Assembly: GCA_959347315.1 (NCBI GenBank)
Contig: OY365810.1
Span: 25,902,090 to 25,966,089, forward strand
DNA length: 64,000 nucleotides
Direction of reading: 5' to 3'
DNA from: Bimastos eiseni
Taxonomy: Eukaryota > Annelida > Clitellata > Crassiclitellata > Lumbricidae
The notes under the pieces were generated by a model, which was not told the origin of the DNA, searched no databases, and was given only the letters and a program-made list of their open reading frames with translations. The translations under genes and the position numbers were made by a program. Numbering within the stretch: position 1 is the stretch's first letter; every line of letters begins with the position of its first letter. This document shows positions 1 to 10,069 of this stretch, piece after piece.

Positions 1-140
1 GCAACTATCATTCTAATTTAAGGGTGACCCTGATTACAGGATTTTCGGTCCTTTAAGGTTTTCTGTTAATCCTTATTGCCTCCCAGCTGATTGTCAACGC
101 TTTATAATTTTGTTTGTTGTTTTGGAGACAATAAAAACAC
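1..140 (+). mobile_element. Possible LINE 3' end
   Basis: AAGGGTGACCCTGATTACAG, then TCGGTCCTTTAAGG and an AATAAAAA near 130, resembles the 3'UTR text after LINE RT genes (compare CCAGGGTGACCCTAAGCGGG at 43595-43615). The copy would be cut by the window edge. Confidence 0.3.
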
Positions 141-159
141 TTGGTTATGGTTTTGGTTA

Positions 160-535
160 TAATAATAATAATAATAATAATAACAATAATAAATTTTTTT
201 TAAATAATAATTAATAATAACAATAATAATAATAATAATATTAGTACTAATAATTATACAGGTAAATTATCATACTAATGATAGTAATGATAATAATAAT
301 AACGATAATAATAGTAACAATAATAATAATAACAATGATGGTTAGTAGTCGTAATAGCAGTAATAAGTCGTAGTAGCAATAGTAGTGGTAGTCGCGGTAG
401 TTCAGAAGTGGGGGAAGTTTAAGTAGTTGTAGTGGAAGAAGTATACTAGTAATTGTGGAAGTGGTGGTAGCGGTGGTAGTGAGGGAAGTACTGGTAGTAG
501 TGGTAGGACTGATGATAATAATAATAAAATTAATA
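160..535. repeat. AAT microsatellite grading into AGT/GGT trinucleotides
   Basis: Nearly pure AAT at 160-245 and 290-335, then degenerate AGT/GGT to 535. The minus-strand open frame (247-558) reads as Ile/Thr/Ser/Leu runs and is not a gene. Confidence 0.95.
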
Positions 536-540
536 AGGTG

Positions 541-1211
541 TAGGAAGGCGCTGGCCATTCTGTCACCTAAGCTGTAGATTGACGATCGAGGTCGATTCTT
601 CGCACGTGTTAACTAGCGACATGTGTCTCCACTGTGACAGCGTTTCCTACGGTGCCTCGTTCTGAGCGCCGCTGCTAATGGACTGGCAAATAGGAAACCC
701 GCGGTAAATTATTTCCTAAATTTCCCGGCCAAGCCAGCGGACAAAATGGAGAGGCGACGAGCGACATGGAAAGCAGAAGCGGACGGAAGGATTCGATTCC
801 CTGCCCTCCATTTCCATTAGAGTTGACAGTTTGTCGGATTTCCAGGACAATGATCCACGTTTTCTCCCTTCCTTTTCTCCTCTCTTTGTCAGTCTCTCAC
901 TCGTTGTCTCTGTCAGTGAGAAAGTCAATCTAATCTCACTGGATCACTGGTTCAATCACTTCCTGCCTGCCAGTCACTCATTGAATCACGGCCTCTTTCA
1001 CTTACACACTCACTCAAAGCACTCACTCATTCAGATTGACTCAATATTTTTTATTTTCAAATTTCACGTGATTTATGTTGAGATGGACTGACTGACTGTC
1101 AATCGAGAGGTGGTCGATGAGACAGCGTGAAAGAAGAAAGTATATCCACCGTCATATGTCAGGATAAGAAAAGAAGTCACTAACACTCTATATACACAGC
1201 ATGTGGATATA
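541..1211. other. Intergenic, nothing recognised
   Basis: Mixed-composition DNA with a CACTCACTCA-like stretch near 950-1035. The open frames on both strands lack domain signals. Confidence 0.6.
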
Positions 1212-1420
1212 GTGGCCGATCGGTTAGAGCGGTTGGCCCCTAGCACTCAATGTGAGCTGAGTGAGCGGGTTCGACCCTCGTCCGAGGCGTCAGTTACTGT
1301 GTAGTCCTTCGCACACAATTGCTCTGCAGTACAACTGCAATTGCGCCGTCGAGGCGCGTCTGTGCACTTCTGAGCAAAAAACGTTGGAAGAAGAGCGGTA
1401 TCAAATTTTCGGTAATAAAT
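1212..1420 (+). mobile_element. tRNA-derived SINE, family A, plus-strand copy
   Basis: The head GTGGCCGATCGGTTAGAGCG contains a box A. GAGCGGGTTCGACCCTCGTC (about 1263-1282) contains a box B. The body runs through TACAACTGCAATTGCGCCGT and CTTCTGAGCAAAAAACGTTG to a GGTAATAAATATA tail. The body matches a second copy on the minus strand at 59784-59876, proving a dispersed family. Transcription would be by pol III and mobility would depend on a LINE partner. Confidence 0.85.
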
Positions 1421-1426
1421 ATATCC

Positions 1427-1925
1427 ATGGTTGCCTCAGGGTTAGAATGAGAAACTGCTCTTCTACTTCACCTCCCTCTTCTTTTCTTCATCTTCTTCTT
1501 AATTTCTTCTTCTTCTTCTTCTTCTTCTTCTTCTACATGGTTGCCTCAGGATTATCATGAACGACTGTTCTTCTTCATCTTCTTCAACCACTCCCTATCC
1601 TCCTCCTCCTCCACCTCCTCTTCCTCCTCCTCCTCCTCCTTAGTGTTGTTCTTCTTCTCCTGCTCCTTTTTGTTAAAAATCAGTAAGAAGATGTTCAACT
1701 GCTTCTTCTTCCTCTTCTTCTTCTACTTTCTTCTTCTTCATTATTCTTCTTCAACTACCTCTTCTCCTCTTCTTCCTCCTCCTCTTAACTGTGCTTAAGC
1801 TCAGTATGAACATGTTCAACTTCTTCATCATCATCATCATCATCATCATGTTTTCTTCTTCTTCTTCTCCTCCACCGCCTCTTCTATATTTTGATAATAA
1901 AAATAATAATAATAATATTTTTTTT
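1427..1925. repeat. Higher-order TTC/TCC repeat
   Basis: CTT/TCC/CAT microsatellite tracts are separated by similar spacers: CATGGTTGCCTCAGGGTTAG at 1427, CATGGTTGCCTCAGGATTAT at 1535, AGTAAGAAGATGTTCAACTG at 1682 and AGTATGAACATGTTCAACTT at 1803. The unit is about 110-150 bp with internal triplet expansions. All open frames here are low-complexity. Confidence 0.8.
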
Positions 1926-1934
1926 TGCGTTTTC

Positions 1935-2075
1935 AAACTGACAAAACCGCAGTATAATTACAAGTACGTTATGAACGAATGATGTCAAGCTATTTCGGGA
2001 GTTGAATTTAATGTCGGCAGCAATGCAAGGCTTCAATTAGGTTATGCATCTAATGTAACCAAGCGGTCGCCTTGC
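1935..2075 (+). repeat. Dispersed repeat B, copy 1
   Basis: CAGTATAATTACAAGTACGT, ATGAACGAATGATG, TTTAATGTCGGCAGC and a GTTATGCATCTAATGTAACC segment align in order with 45540-45690. Both copies directly follow an AAT/ATT microsatellite, so the family probably carries or ends in that repeat. Confidence 0.65.
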
Positions 2076-4180
2076 TGTATATATTCGCTCAGCATGAAGA
2101 TGTTCAGCGGCACTCCGCCAAATGGCAACCATATCTGTTCGGATCTGAGATGTATAAACTTGAGCAATTTGTTTTGAAAACTACTGGTAAAAAATAGTTT
2201 AAAGTTTAAACGGTACTGGACTCAAACGACCATTTCTCCGGAAGAGGTGTCACACTGGCATCGAAGACATATGTTTCATCATAACTGCTTTGATCAATTG
2301 TCTAGAGAGTCCTCGTGGCGTGTAATTTTAACGTTCCTGTAAAATAATCGAGGTTGCCAGACGACTGGAAAAGCGACAAAATATTTATTCCTAGTGACAC
2401 TTTCTGAGAACGAAACAATTCAGAGTGTTCTTATCCAACTTGTAATATCCGTCTTCTCTAGTGCATTAGCAACTCTCGACTTCTCTTCTCAACATCGCTA
2501 TTCTTATTTCTCATCTATATATTGCCTCTCTTGAGGCTTGACCGATTCTTAGGGTAGCCTTTCTTATTAAAGTGGTATGATACGAACATTAACAAGAAAT
2601 CTCTTCCGCTTCCATGGCAACGGGGAAGTTTAATGCCTTCGCACTAGACAGCAAATCTAGTTTTTCCCAATCCAGGCGCATTCCTCAGTAATTTCATCTC
2701 GAACTGTTGGCCACAATTTATGTATAATTGTGCATTTATATATATATATGAATATATATATATGAATATATATATATATGAATATATATATACGTATACT
2801 GTATTATACACAATTGTCGATATATCATATTCACAGTAGGGTCAAATTATTGTGGTTTGGGCATTGCCGTATTAGTCCACTGAGAACTGGAGTTCACGGC
2901 GTGACAGTGAGATTTTATGAGATAAATTTTGTTTCTGTTCTAGTCTCGAATCAATTGAGTTATGGACGAGTAGTTCACCTGATCGTTGTCGACCGTAAAA
3001 GCAGAGCAGGAATCGTGCATCAAAGCCGAAGTCACGTCTGTCGCTAATAAAGCGCTGTCAAAGCAAATGGAAAAAGATAGGACGTTTGTTTATATGTGAC
3101 CATCAAAACCGTTCCTAGCCTTCATGTCTCTAAGTCATGACTTCTCTCGGCTGAAGCGGAGAAATGCGACAACGAGAGGGAACCACTCCGTGAGGAGGAA
3201 TCCATACAGTCGTCCTTTATTAAGTCCAAGGGAGTCTGCGTTCGCTGGCGTCGATCACACGCCCCACTTATATAATTATATATGACAGACACACTGGTCG
3301 AATTATCATGCCGTCCACGTCCGTTTACTTATGCTTCAACCTAGACTCTTCGTGTTGTTTATGAATCTACACGTACATCACATCTAGGTTCGAGCATAAA
3401 ACATGAGCGACAATTCGCGGCGTATGAGTCATGACTGCTGACTGCGTTGTAGTGTATGATAGTTTTATAGTGCCGCAGAATTTCTTCATTCGCAACGTCA
3501 ACTCGGTTTTCAATTCTTATTTCAAACAAGTAAGCGGCAATGGCGACAAATGTGCCAAGTCAAAAATAGTGTTATAATGCACAATTGAGCGCGCAGGCCT
3601 ACGTGTATCTGTCACAGAAATAAGGAAATCGGTTCTATAATAAATTTAGATGAGGGGAAACTCTGATTATTGGGCGATTTTAAAATTTTAGAGTTCAGAT
3701 GATAAGAGGCGGAGAAGTGTTTTTGCGGAAAAGAAGCGGATTGAAAAAAGTGATTGTGTAGTAAATGATGACTTACAAAGCTGTGCTACTGGAGATTTTG
3801 AATCTGCTCCTAGTCGCTGTGTATAACTTTGTGCTGGATAGCCTGAAGGCGGGTTATTTGAATGTCAAAAACCAGCAAAAATAGCAAGAGTTTCAAATGT
3901 ATTGGAGCCCGTGATGTCAGATCGACGATGTTTACAACCCAGGACGATAAATGGTGTTATCCGTATCACCAGCTGCAGAATTTATGACTGAAATCACTGA
4001 ATGACAATATATCGCCAGGATAAATGTAAAACGAATGGACCTGAGCCAGTCTCAGACACAGACTAAGCTGCAACCTTACAGATTTGGCAAAGAGCAAAAG
4101 CTTGAACAATTATGATACCTGTGAACCGAAATATCAGGAGCCTGTGTGTGGTTGGTACTGCTGTTCCCTCGCAAATCAAA
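2076..4180. other. Intergenic, nothing recognised apart from the TATATGAA repeat
   Basis: No convincing exon or element ends. A stretch at 3690-4060 has a slightly protein-like feel (short frames with LDSLKAGYLNVKNQQK) but many stops, and may be a very old transposon. Confidence 0.5.
2740..2796. repeat. TATATATATGAA repeat
   Basis: TA runs are broken by GAA at intervals of 16-18 bp. Confidence 0.9.
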
Positions 4181-4182
4181 AG

Positions 4183-4248
4183 CGTGGAAGGTAGGCCTTT
4201 AGGCTACGTGCAAAACGTGGAAAATAGGCCTTTAGGCTACGTGCAAAA
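4183..4248 (+). repeat. 33-bp tandem duplication containing TAGGCCTTTAGGCTA
   Basis: Units 4183-4215 and 4216-4248 differ only at GG versus AA. Each holds TAGGCCTTTAGGCTACGTGC. Confidence 0.9.
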
Positions 4249-4408
4249 CGATATGAGAATCAAAAACGGAAGGATATAAATTATATTGATCTTATCTAGA
4301 CGGCAGAAGGGAAACCAGTGAAAAATAAAAAAATGATGCTTAGGTTTGTTCAAATCATAACAATTGATGCATACATTCTACATGAATATTTTAAATCAGC
4401 ACATTCGG

Positions 4409-4543
4409 AATGAGTATTACGAGAGTATACATGGAAATTGCTTCAAGGGAATCTGCGCAGCGAATCCAGACGATAAACGTGTGATTGGTTGGTTGCGTGA
4501 TGCCCTTGAAGCAATTTCCACGTGTAAGCTACTTTCGCAATAT
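4409..4543. repeat. Inverted repeat with 18-bp perfect core
   Basis: TGGAAATTGCTTCAAGGG (4432-4449) and its exact complement (4503-4520) lie in arms that extend imperfectly to about 45 bp. The word TTTCG(C/T)AATATGCATCC then recurs in direct orientation near 4532 and 4580. Probably a small foldback or MITE remnant. Confidence 0.7.
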
Positions 4544-5443
4544 GCATCCAGCATGCATACGATGCCTCCCTGCCCTCTCTTTCGTAATATGCATCCGGTA
4601 TACACTCTTCATGCTTCCGTTCCCTCTCAAGTTGGACTGGCGTGCTCACAAAAAAGCTAAAGATTGTCGATCTTAATGCAATGCAATCCCGGAACAGAGC
4701 AAAAATACAAAAATACCAATTTGAAAACTGTGCATGAGTTGATTTGTTGTCTGTTTATCTCATTACCTGTAATTATTGAAATCACTAAGTTAGCATGAGT
4801 TATCCATCTAAGCATGCATTCATAGAATGCTTATGATGTAATGCTTTGATGCATAGGCCTACATATAATATAGATAGGCCTATATACATATGAAATATAT
4901 TATGTGCAATTGCCATACTTATACGCATTTTGTCTCAATACAATTAATGATCATTATGCAATGGGATAATAAAATAATATGCAGACTTTAGTTATATTAA
5001 AAATGCACTTAAGTTTTGGATATGCATGTGTAAGGCTGCAGGCCTATATAATTATATGCTTATGTAGGCATTGTGTTTTAAATACTTATTTCATGTATAT
5101 ATCTGTCTATGTACATATTAAACTACCTATGCAAATGATGCATGCATGAATGTATTTATGAGCGCATGCGTTTCATTATATTCTAGGGCTTAAAACGCAA
5201 TACAGATATAGATGCATGCAAGTATAGGTATTACATAATATTACATTCACGTTTTGCACACATATAATGTAAGCCAGTGTGCTTAAATATGTGGCTTGAT
5301 GCATATATATTATACTGCAAGTATGATAATATGAGTTTGGTTAAGTAGGTGCAGTGAAACGTGCTGATTGTTCAGAGTGCTATATCAAAGCGTCCAAGGC
5401 GATATATAAATATATATATACGGGCACTGTGTTCAAAATACTT

Positions 5444-5500
5444 ATTCAATGTATGTATATATTCAATGTATGTGTATATTTAATGTATGTATATATAATC
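5444..5500. repeat. TTCAATGTATGTATATA tandem repeat, three units
   Basis: Three imperfect units of about 18-24 bp. Confidence 0.75.
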
Positions 5501-5690
5501 GCGAAGTACTAGATCAAACGACGTCGGCAGTTAGACTTTGTAGTCTAAGACTTGCATTGATCCAGTTCGTTCAACGCGGATATCCTGACTTTCAATCGGC
5601 GACTGAAGTCGAAAGAAGAAGGCTTGGATTGGTAGGGAAAGTCCCGAGGGAAAGCAACTCCGTATGAAATTGAATCACCTGTTCATTGAT

Positions 5691-5839
5691 AGCTGCGCCA
5701 ACTTGCTCCTGACACGGATAACGCGCTATATTATAAAGTACGTTATCCTTATAACGTACTATAATATTATATAGTGCGCTATCCGCGGCAGGAGCAAAGT
5801 GGCGCGGCTCTACCACATATTATGTGGTAGAGCTGCGCC
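5691..5839. repeat. Nested palindrome cluster
   Basis: An outer palindrome runs from AGCTGCGCCAACTTGCTCCT (5691-5710) to AGGAGCAAAGTGGCGCGGCT (5790-5809), centred on AGTACGTTAT-CCTT-ATAACGTACT (5737-5760). A second palindrome, GGCGCGGCTCTACCACATA / TATGTGGTAGAGCTGCGCC (5801-5839), shares its left arm with the first. The result is three alternating copies of the AGCTGCGCC end, as if one MITE had been partly duplicated head to head. Confidence 0.8.
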
Positions 5840-6800
5840 GATGCCGCTACATTTACTCGTAGTCAGACCGAATATTTGAACACCTGGCTATGCTCGTTAT
5901 CTGTATAAATTGTCGTAGTTTGACAATCTTTTGAATTTGCTGGCAGATAATTTAACAATACCATGTACTGGTTCGTCCGCCTAGTAACATCTCGCTTCTA
6001 CCAGGAAATATGCTGAAATTTGCTCATTTGTTCTTTTTGCAAAGAAATCGTTGCAACAGAGGAAAAAGGCGCAATTCTATCAAATTTCAATATAATTGGC
6101 TGCATAATCGGTGTTGGATATCTCAGTTATAGGATACATACTTGGAATCGGCAAAAACAGATATCGGTACAGCTCTACTGCATGACAGAGGCTGGATGAC
6201 AGTGGACGTGTATTCATTCTAAAAATTGCATGTGGTGTCTGACCGCCAAGCAGGATTATCGAAGTCGTCCGCCATGCCATTCCGGATTATAAACCGCAAT
6301 CTTTTATGAATCGCCTGCCACATGTATATCAGACTATTTGTATGAGACGATTGTGCAGATCTAATCCGATGTGGGACCGGATTGCACCTAGGGGCATCTC
6401 GTTTGACCGCGTAATCAAATAGAACAGCACTGGTTGCTAGGGGAGACCGGGGCAAGAGTGGCATGGCGGGTAAAAGTGGCATCCCCTTCTGACAAGAAAA
6501 CAATCGCATGTGTACACCCTTTACCTTGCGTTTTAATTAGCTGGTCTGATGCGATACACAACTGAACACCATATTCTGCAGAAGAGCGGACGAAACAACT
6601 TTTGTGTTGATTCTTACGATTTTTATAAAATTTTAGTTTCTTGAAGGCAATTTTTGACCAGCACTTTCTCGATGATAAAATACAGGGAATAGTATTAATG
6701 TGTGTCATTAGTAGACTTTTGACATTCGTCTTTTTAGTGAAACATTATTGTATATTGCTTCTTATGCCCCATATAACGAGAAGAATCGCTAAACAGAGGC

Positions 6801-6859
6801 ATGGTCGTGGGGCAAAAGAGGCACACTATCTGCCATTCTTGCCCCCACGACATGCCACG
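6801..6859. repeat. Internal palindrome GGCATGGTCGTGGGGCAA / TTGCCCCCACGACATGCC
   Basis: Two near-perfect 18-bp inverted arms are separated by about 23 bp. The arms carry the GGGGCAA and GGCAT words found at the element's ends, so this may be a copied or nested terminus. Confidence 0.7.
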
Positions 6860-7110
6860 AGTACGCCTTATAAAATTATACTCTATGATAAGAAGCAATC
6901 GACTAAGAAGCGACCTCGCAAGAGACTTCATCTAGAGGAAAATGTTAATAACAAAGTTTGTTTTAAATGTAAAGAGACACACACAGAGACGACTAGCTGT
7001 CCTTCATAGTTGACCAAGGCTACAGGAAAGGAAATAACATAGCAAATTAAGAACCAGAAGCAAAAACAGAACCGGAAACAGCTAGGTGATCCAGAAGCAG
7101 AAGAGTCAAA

Positions 7111-7224
7111 AACAGAAGAACCAGAAGCAGAACCAGCAACAGGTGAAACAGAAGCAGAGGGCTCCAAAACAGAAGAACCAGAAGCAGAACTAGCAACAGG
7201 TGAAACAGAAGCAGAAGGCTCCAA
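7111..7224 (+). repeat. 57-bp tandem duplication encoding an acidic 19-residue repeat
   Basis: Two adjacent 57-bp units start at 7111 and 7168 (AACAGAAGAACCAGAAGCAG...). They differ at few positions, and the unit length keeps the reading frame. It lies in the decayed ORF of the TA-flanked transposon. Confidence 0.8.
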
Positions 7225-7458
7225 AAACAGACGAGCCTGACAGAGGAGCAGCAGCTGAATAGTACCAGAAAGACATACTGCGCCCCTATTGAGCTAGATG
7301 ACAAGCAGTTTTATTGCGATACTGGCATTAACTATCAATTTTTCTTTATCAAGATTACACATACGACATTCAGTTTCCATTTATATTTTTAATGGGTAAA
7401 TAAATAATTAAGATAACTTGCTACGATATATGACAGCTTCCATGTCAAACTTGCCCCA

Positions 7459-7505
7459 CCATTTTGGGCATGAGTGGCAGTACATGCCACTCATGCCCAA
7501 AATGG
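7459..7505. repeat. Perfect 21-bp palindrome with 5-bp loop
   Basis: Arms CCATTTTGGGCATGAGTGGC(A) at 7459-7479 and the exact complement at 7485-7505 are separated by GTACA. The palindrome lies near the right end of the TA-flanked element and contains its GAGTGGCA subterminal word. Confidence 0.85.
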
Positions 7506-7710
7506 AGGGTAAGAGTGGCATCAATTTCAATTTCCATTTTTGCTTATTTTACAAAATATGCTGTCATTTATGTTCGATGTCGAATGTTTTTATGTTAGCT
7601 CTGCTAGTTGCCAAGGCGCCTACGAAAAATTGTGGCACAATGTTGTGTATTAATGAATATATGACATATCTTCTAAAAAGGTACCCTTCTTGCCCCGGTC
7701 TCCCTTATAC

Positions 7711-8520
7711 ATCGAGTATTGTTCATTATGTCATGATTATGTTTTAGAACGAGAATCGCAGCATTTCTGATACGAATGTGCTTCATATTTGGATAAAACC
7801 AGCAAAATCTCCTTTAGCCATTGTCATGATTTCACGTTGACAACACTGATGAATAATTGCTTTACCTCTATAGAGGATTTGCGTTATGGCAACTTCTTCT
7901 GAATAGTCGGTTGTCTACGTCTTGCAAATTATGCCAAACCAGTTATAAACGTCTGTTATTTTAACACAGTATACCATATAATAGTGAGGTGCTTTCTTAC
8001 ATAGGTAACTACATGTAGTTAGGATGCAAGACTACTTTGGTACCATTGACACGCTGTCCCAAACGCGCGTGTATTTCCAAGTGAGACATGGTGGACCCCG
8101 CTAGTGGAACCTAATGAACCCTTTGAACCTTGGCCGACTATTTTCTGTTCTGTCAGCCAATTATTAACTCTGTAATGCATCATGTCGGTTTAGAGTGTAT
8201 GGTTAAGGTTATGGTTATGGTTAAAGATGACGACGACGACGATGACTTATTTCGTTGAATAACTTATTACGCTCGCAAGGTAAATAAGTCTGAAATTGAG
8301 GTGCGGAAGCACGATTGTACGCCTGCATGAGAATAGGACGTCACCACTCAAATGGTACCCAGGGTGATGATGACGCTGATCAACTGGACGAAGCTACATG
8401 TATACAGAGTGGGCGATTATATTAGTTCCGGGACTTGCCATACGGAGAGAGGTCAAAGTAGAAGCAGTGATTGTGAACAAGCGAGGGAGACACAGACATA
8501 GATGTTCAGATGAACAAAGA
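7711..8520. other. Intergenic, nothing recognised
   Basis: Contains GTTAAGGTTATGGTTATGG at 8203-8222 and a short GAC triplet run at 8229-8242. No coding signal. Confidence 0.6.
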
Positions 8521-8800
8521 GAGTGCGTGTACGTGCGCGCGTGCGTATGTGTGTTTGCACGTGTGTGCATGTGTATGTATGTGTGAGAGAGGGAAAGAGA
8601 AAGAGAGGGTGTGTGTGTGTGAGAGAGAAAGATATATATATATATAGAGAGAGGCAGACAGACAGATAGACAGCGACAGAGACGGATACAGAGAGAGTGA
8701 AAGAGAGACAGACAGAGAGGGAAACAGAGAGATAGAAAAAGAGAGAGAGAAGGAGGGAGACAGAGAGAGACAGAAATGAAAGGAGGAGTGAGGCAGGGAG
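8521..8800. repeat. GT/GC and GA/GACA low-complexity tract
   Basis: Alternating purine-pyrimidine GTGCGTGT DNA (8525-8585, potential Z-DNA) passes into GA/GACA/GATA repeats. The 143-codon minus frame over it is Leu/Ser/Thr-rich and artefactual. Confidence 0.92.
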
Positions 8801-9212
8801 GGAGGGTGGGAGTTAAGACGAACAATTGATGGAATGACGATGGAAGAAGCGTTTCAATCCCAATTCAATTTAGCCCCTTTTATGTGGAAGAAAATTGAAG
8901 AGGGGAAACCTGTGCCAATCGAAACCTAATTACTCGCCAGTTTCAGCAAAACAACGACACGTGTAGTAGTCGATGCCATTAATCGTATCAAAAAGGGAGA
9001 GAGCAAGTTCTCTATTCTATTCCAATGAATTCTGTAGCGCCAGAGCAATAATCCATTCAGGGCTAATCGTTTAAAAGGAAGCGGTAAAAAATCCTCTGCT
9101 CTAGTCTATGAGAATCTATAGTCCCAGCGACCAATTCGGGATTTCATTTAGCGATGCGTTATGTAGATGAGAGTTTTCCTCTCTCATCTTTAGACGATGT
9201 TATTTTGAGGTT

Positions 9213-9255
9213 GAGAGCGCCTCTGAGCAATCACCTTGAAGAGGCGCTAGACATA
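9213..9255 (+). mobile_element. L2-like retroelement 3' tail
   Basis: GAGAGCGCCTCTGAGCAATC then ACCTTGAAGAGGCGCTAGAC is a diverged form of the 'GCGCTYTGAG...AAGGGCGCTATATAAAT' tail of L2-type LINEs and their SINEs. Confidence 0.55.
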
Positions 9256-9805
9256 ACTTCTCGTAATGAATGATGTCAGAATTCTTTGGTATGGTCTCGT
9301 ATCAGCGGAGACCAAATCTGGTCACCTAAAGTACCGGTATCTAGCTTGATGAACAGATGGCATCGGTTAACAAGGTACTGACAGCAATAAAATTATCTGC
9401 GTTGCAATCCAATATGAACAGAATTAGGATCGGACACTGACACCATTCCTGCCAGATTCGCTCCTCAGAACATCATCCGGCTTCATTCTTTCTCGTCAAG
9501 CTGGTTCGAGGCTTTGAAATTTTCGGACCAATTCGGTCTTTGCAATCTCACTTCGAAGATGCCATTGAATCGCGCTTTACATGTTGACATCAGCACTTAG
9601 GAGTCGTCCTAATGTCTGAATAGAACAGAAGGTACCAAAAACTTAGACCGAAGCTAACAAGCACTGAAAGCAAGGCGAGAAACTTACATTCTCCTCAGAA
9701 TGTTTTGAGGCTTCGTTCCAGCTCTCTAAGAGCGTATTTCTTCCATTTATGAAGCAAATGGCATCGAAATCATCCTGCTCGTTGTCATCGTTATGAACGT
9801 GGTTA

Positions 9806-10065
9806 TCATTTTCTTCTTCTTCATCCGCCAACTTTCATTTTTCTTTTTCTTCGCCTTCTCATCCTTCTCCTCCTTCTTTATCTTCTTCTGGTTCTCCTCC
9901 TACTCCTCCTTCTTCTTCTCTTTACTCTTCTTCAACATCTTCTCCTTCGCCTCCTTCCTCATCTTTTTCATCTTCTTCATCTCTTTCTTCTTCCTCTCCT
10001 TCTTCTTTTTCTTCTACTTTTTGTCTACTTCATCATCATCATCTTCTTCTTCTTCTTCATTACCA
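9806..10065. repeat. 260-bp pyrimidine tract (TTC/TCC)
   Basis: Almost exclusively C and T on the plus strand, with potential to form triplex DNA. The plus frame is Phe/Ser; the minus frame is Glu/Lys. Confidence 0.92.
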
Positions 10066-10069
10066 CATT

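Larger units (their letters stand above)
6641..7262 (+). pseudogene. Decayed ORF inside the TA-flanked transposon
   Basis: Frame 2 is open from 6641 to a TAG at 7007-7009. The same frame resumes through another TAG at 7040-7042 and then runs into an acidic repeat. Its later part is basic (KKRPRKRLHLEE) followed by a Cys pair (CFKCKE). The acidic tail contains two 19-residue copies of EEPEAEPATGETEAEGSKT. In the second copy an A-run is one base longer (five A instead of four), which shifts the frame. Without that base the frame would continue to a TAG at 7260-7262. Two stops and one indel in one frame look like a dead gene and not random DNA. The position suggests a transposase C-terminus, but the catalytic region is not recognisable. 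Confidence 0.4.
6440..7705. mobile_element. DNA transposon with GGGAGACCGGGGCAAGA inverted ends (TA-flanked)
   Basis: The left end reads GGGGAGACCGGGGCAAGAGT. The reverse complement of the right end reads AGGGAGACCGGGGCAAGAAG, so 17 of the first 18 bases match. A TA dinucleotide lies at both flanks (6438-6439 and 7706-7707), as expected for Tc1/mariner/pogo-type insertion. The motif GAGTGGCAT, or AAGTGGCAT, recurs inside both ends. Two internal palindromes occur, at 6801-6859 and 7459-7505. Length is 1266 bp. It encloses a decayed ORF (6641-7262). Assignment to pogo or another TA-inserting group is inference. Confidence 0.75.

Noticed and set aside
160..2000. CRISPR-like regular spacing of repeats
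   Set aside because: Repeats are microsatellites and imperfect minisatellites in a eukaryotic genome, without uniform repeats, unique spacers or cas genes.
8394..8825. 143-codon minus-strand frame
   Set aside because: Leu/Ser/Thr/His repeats derived from the GA and GT microsatellites.
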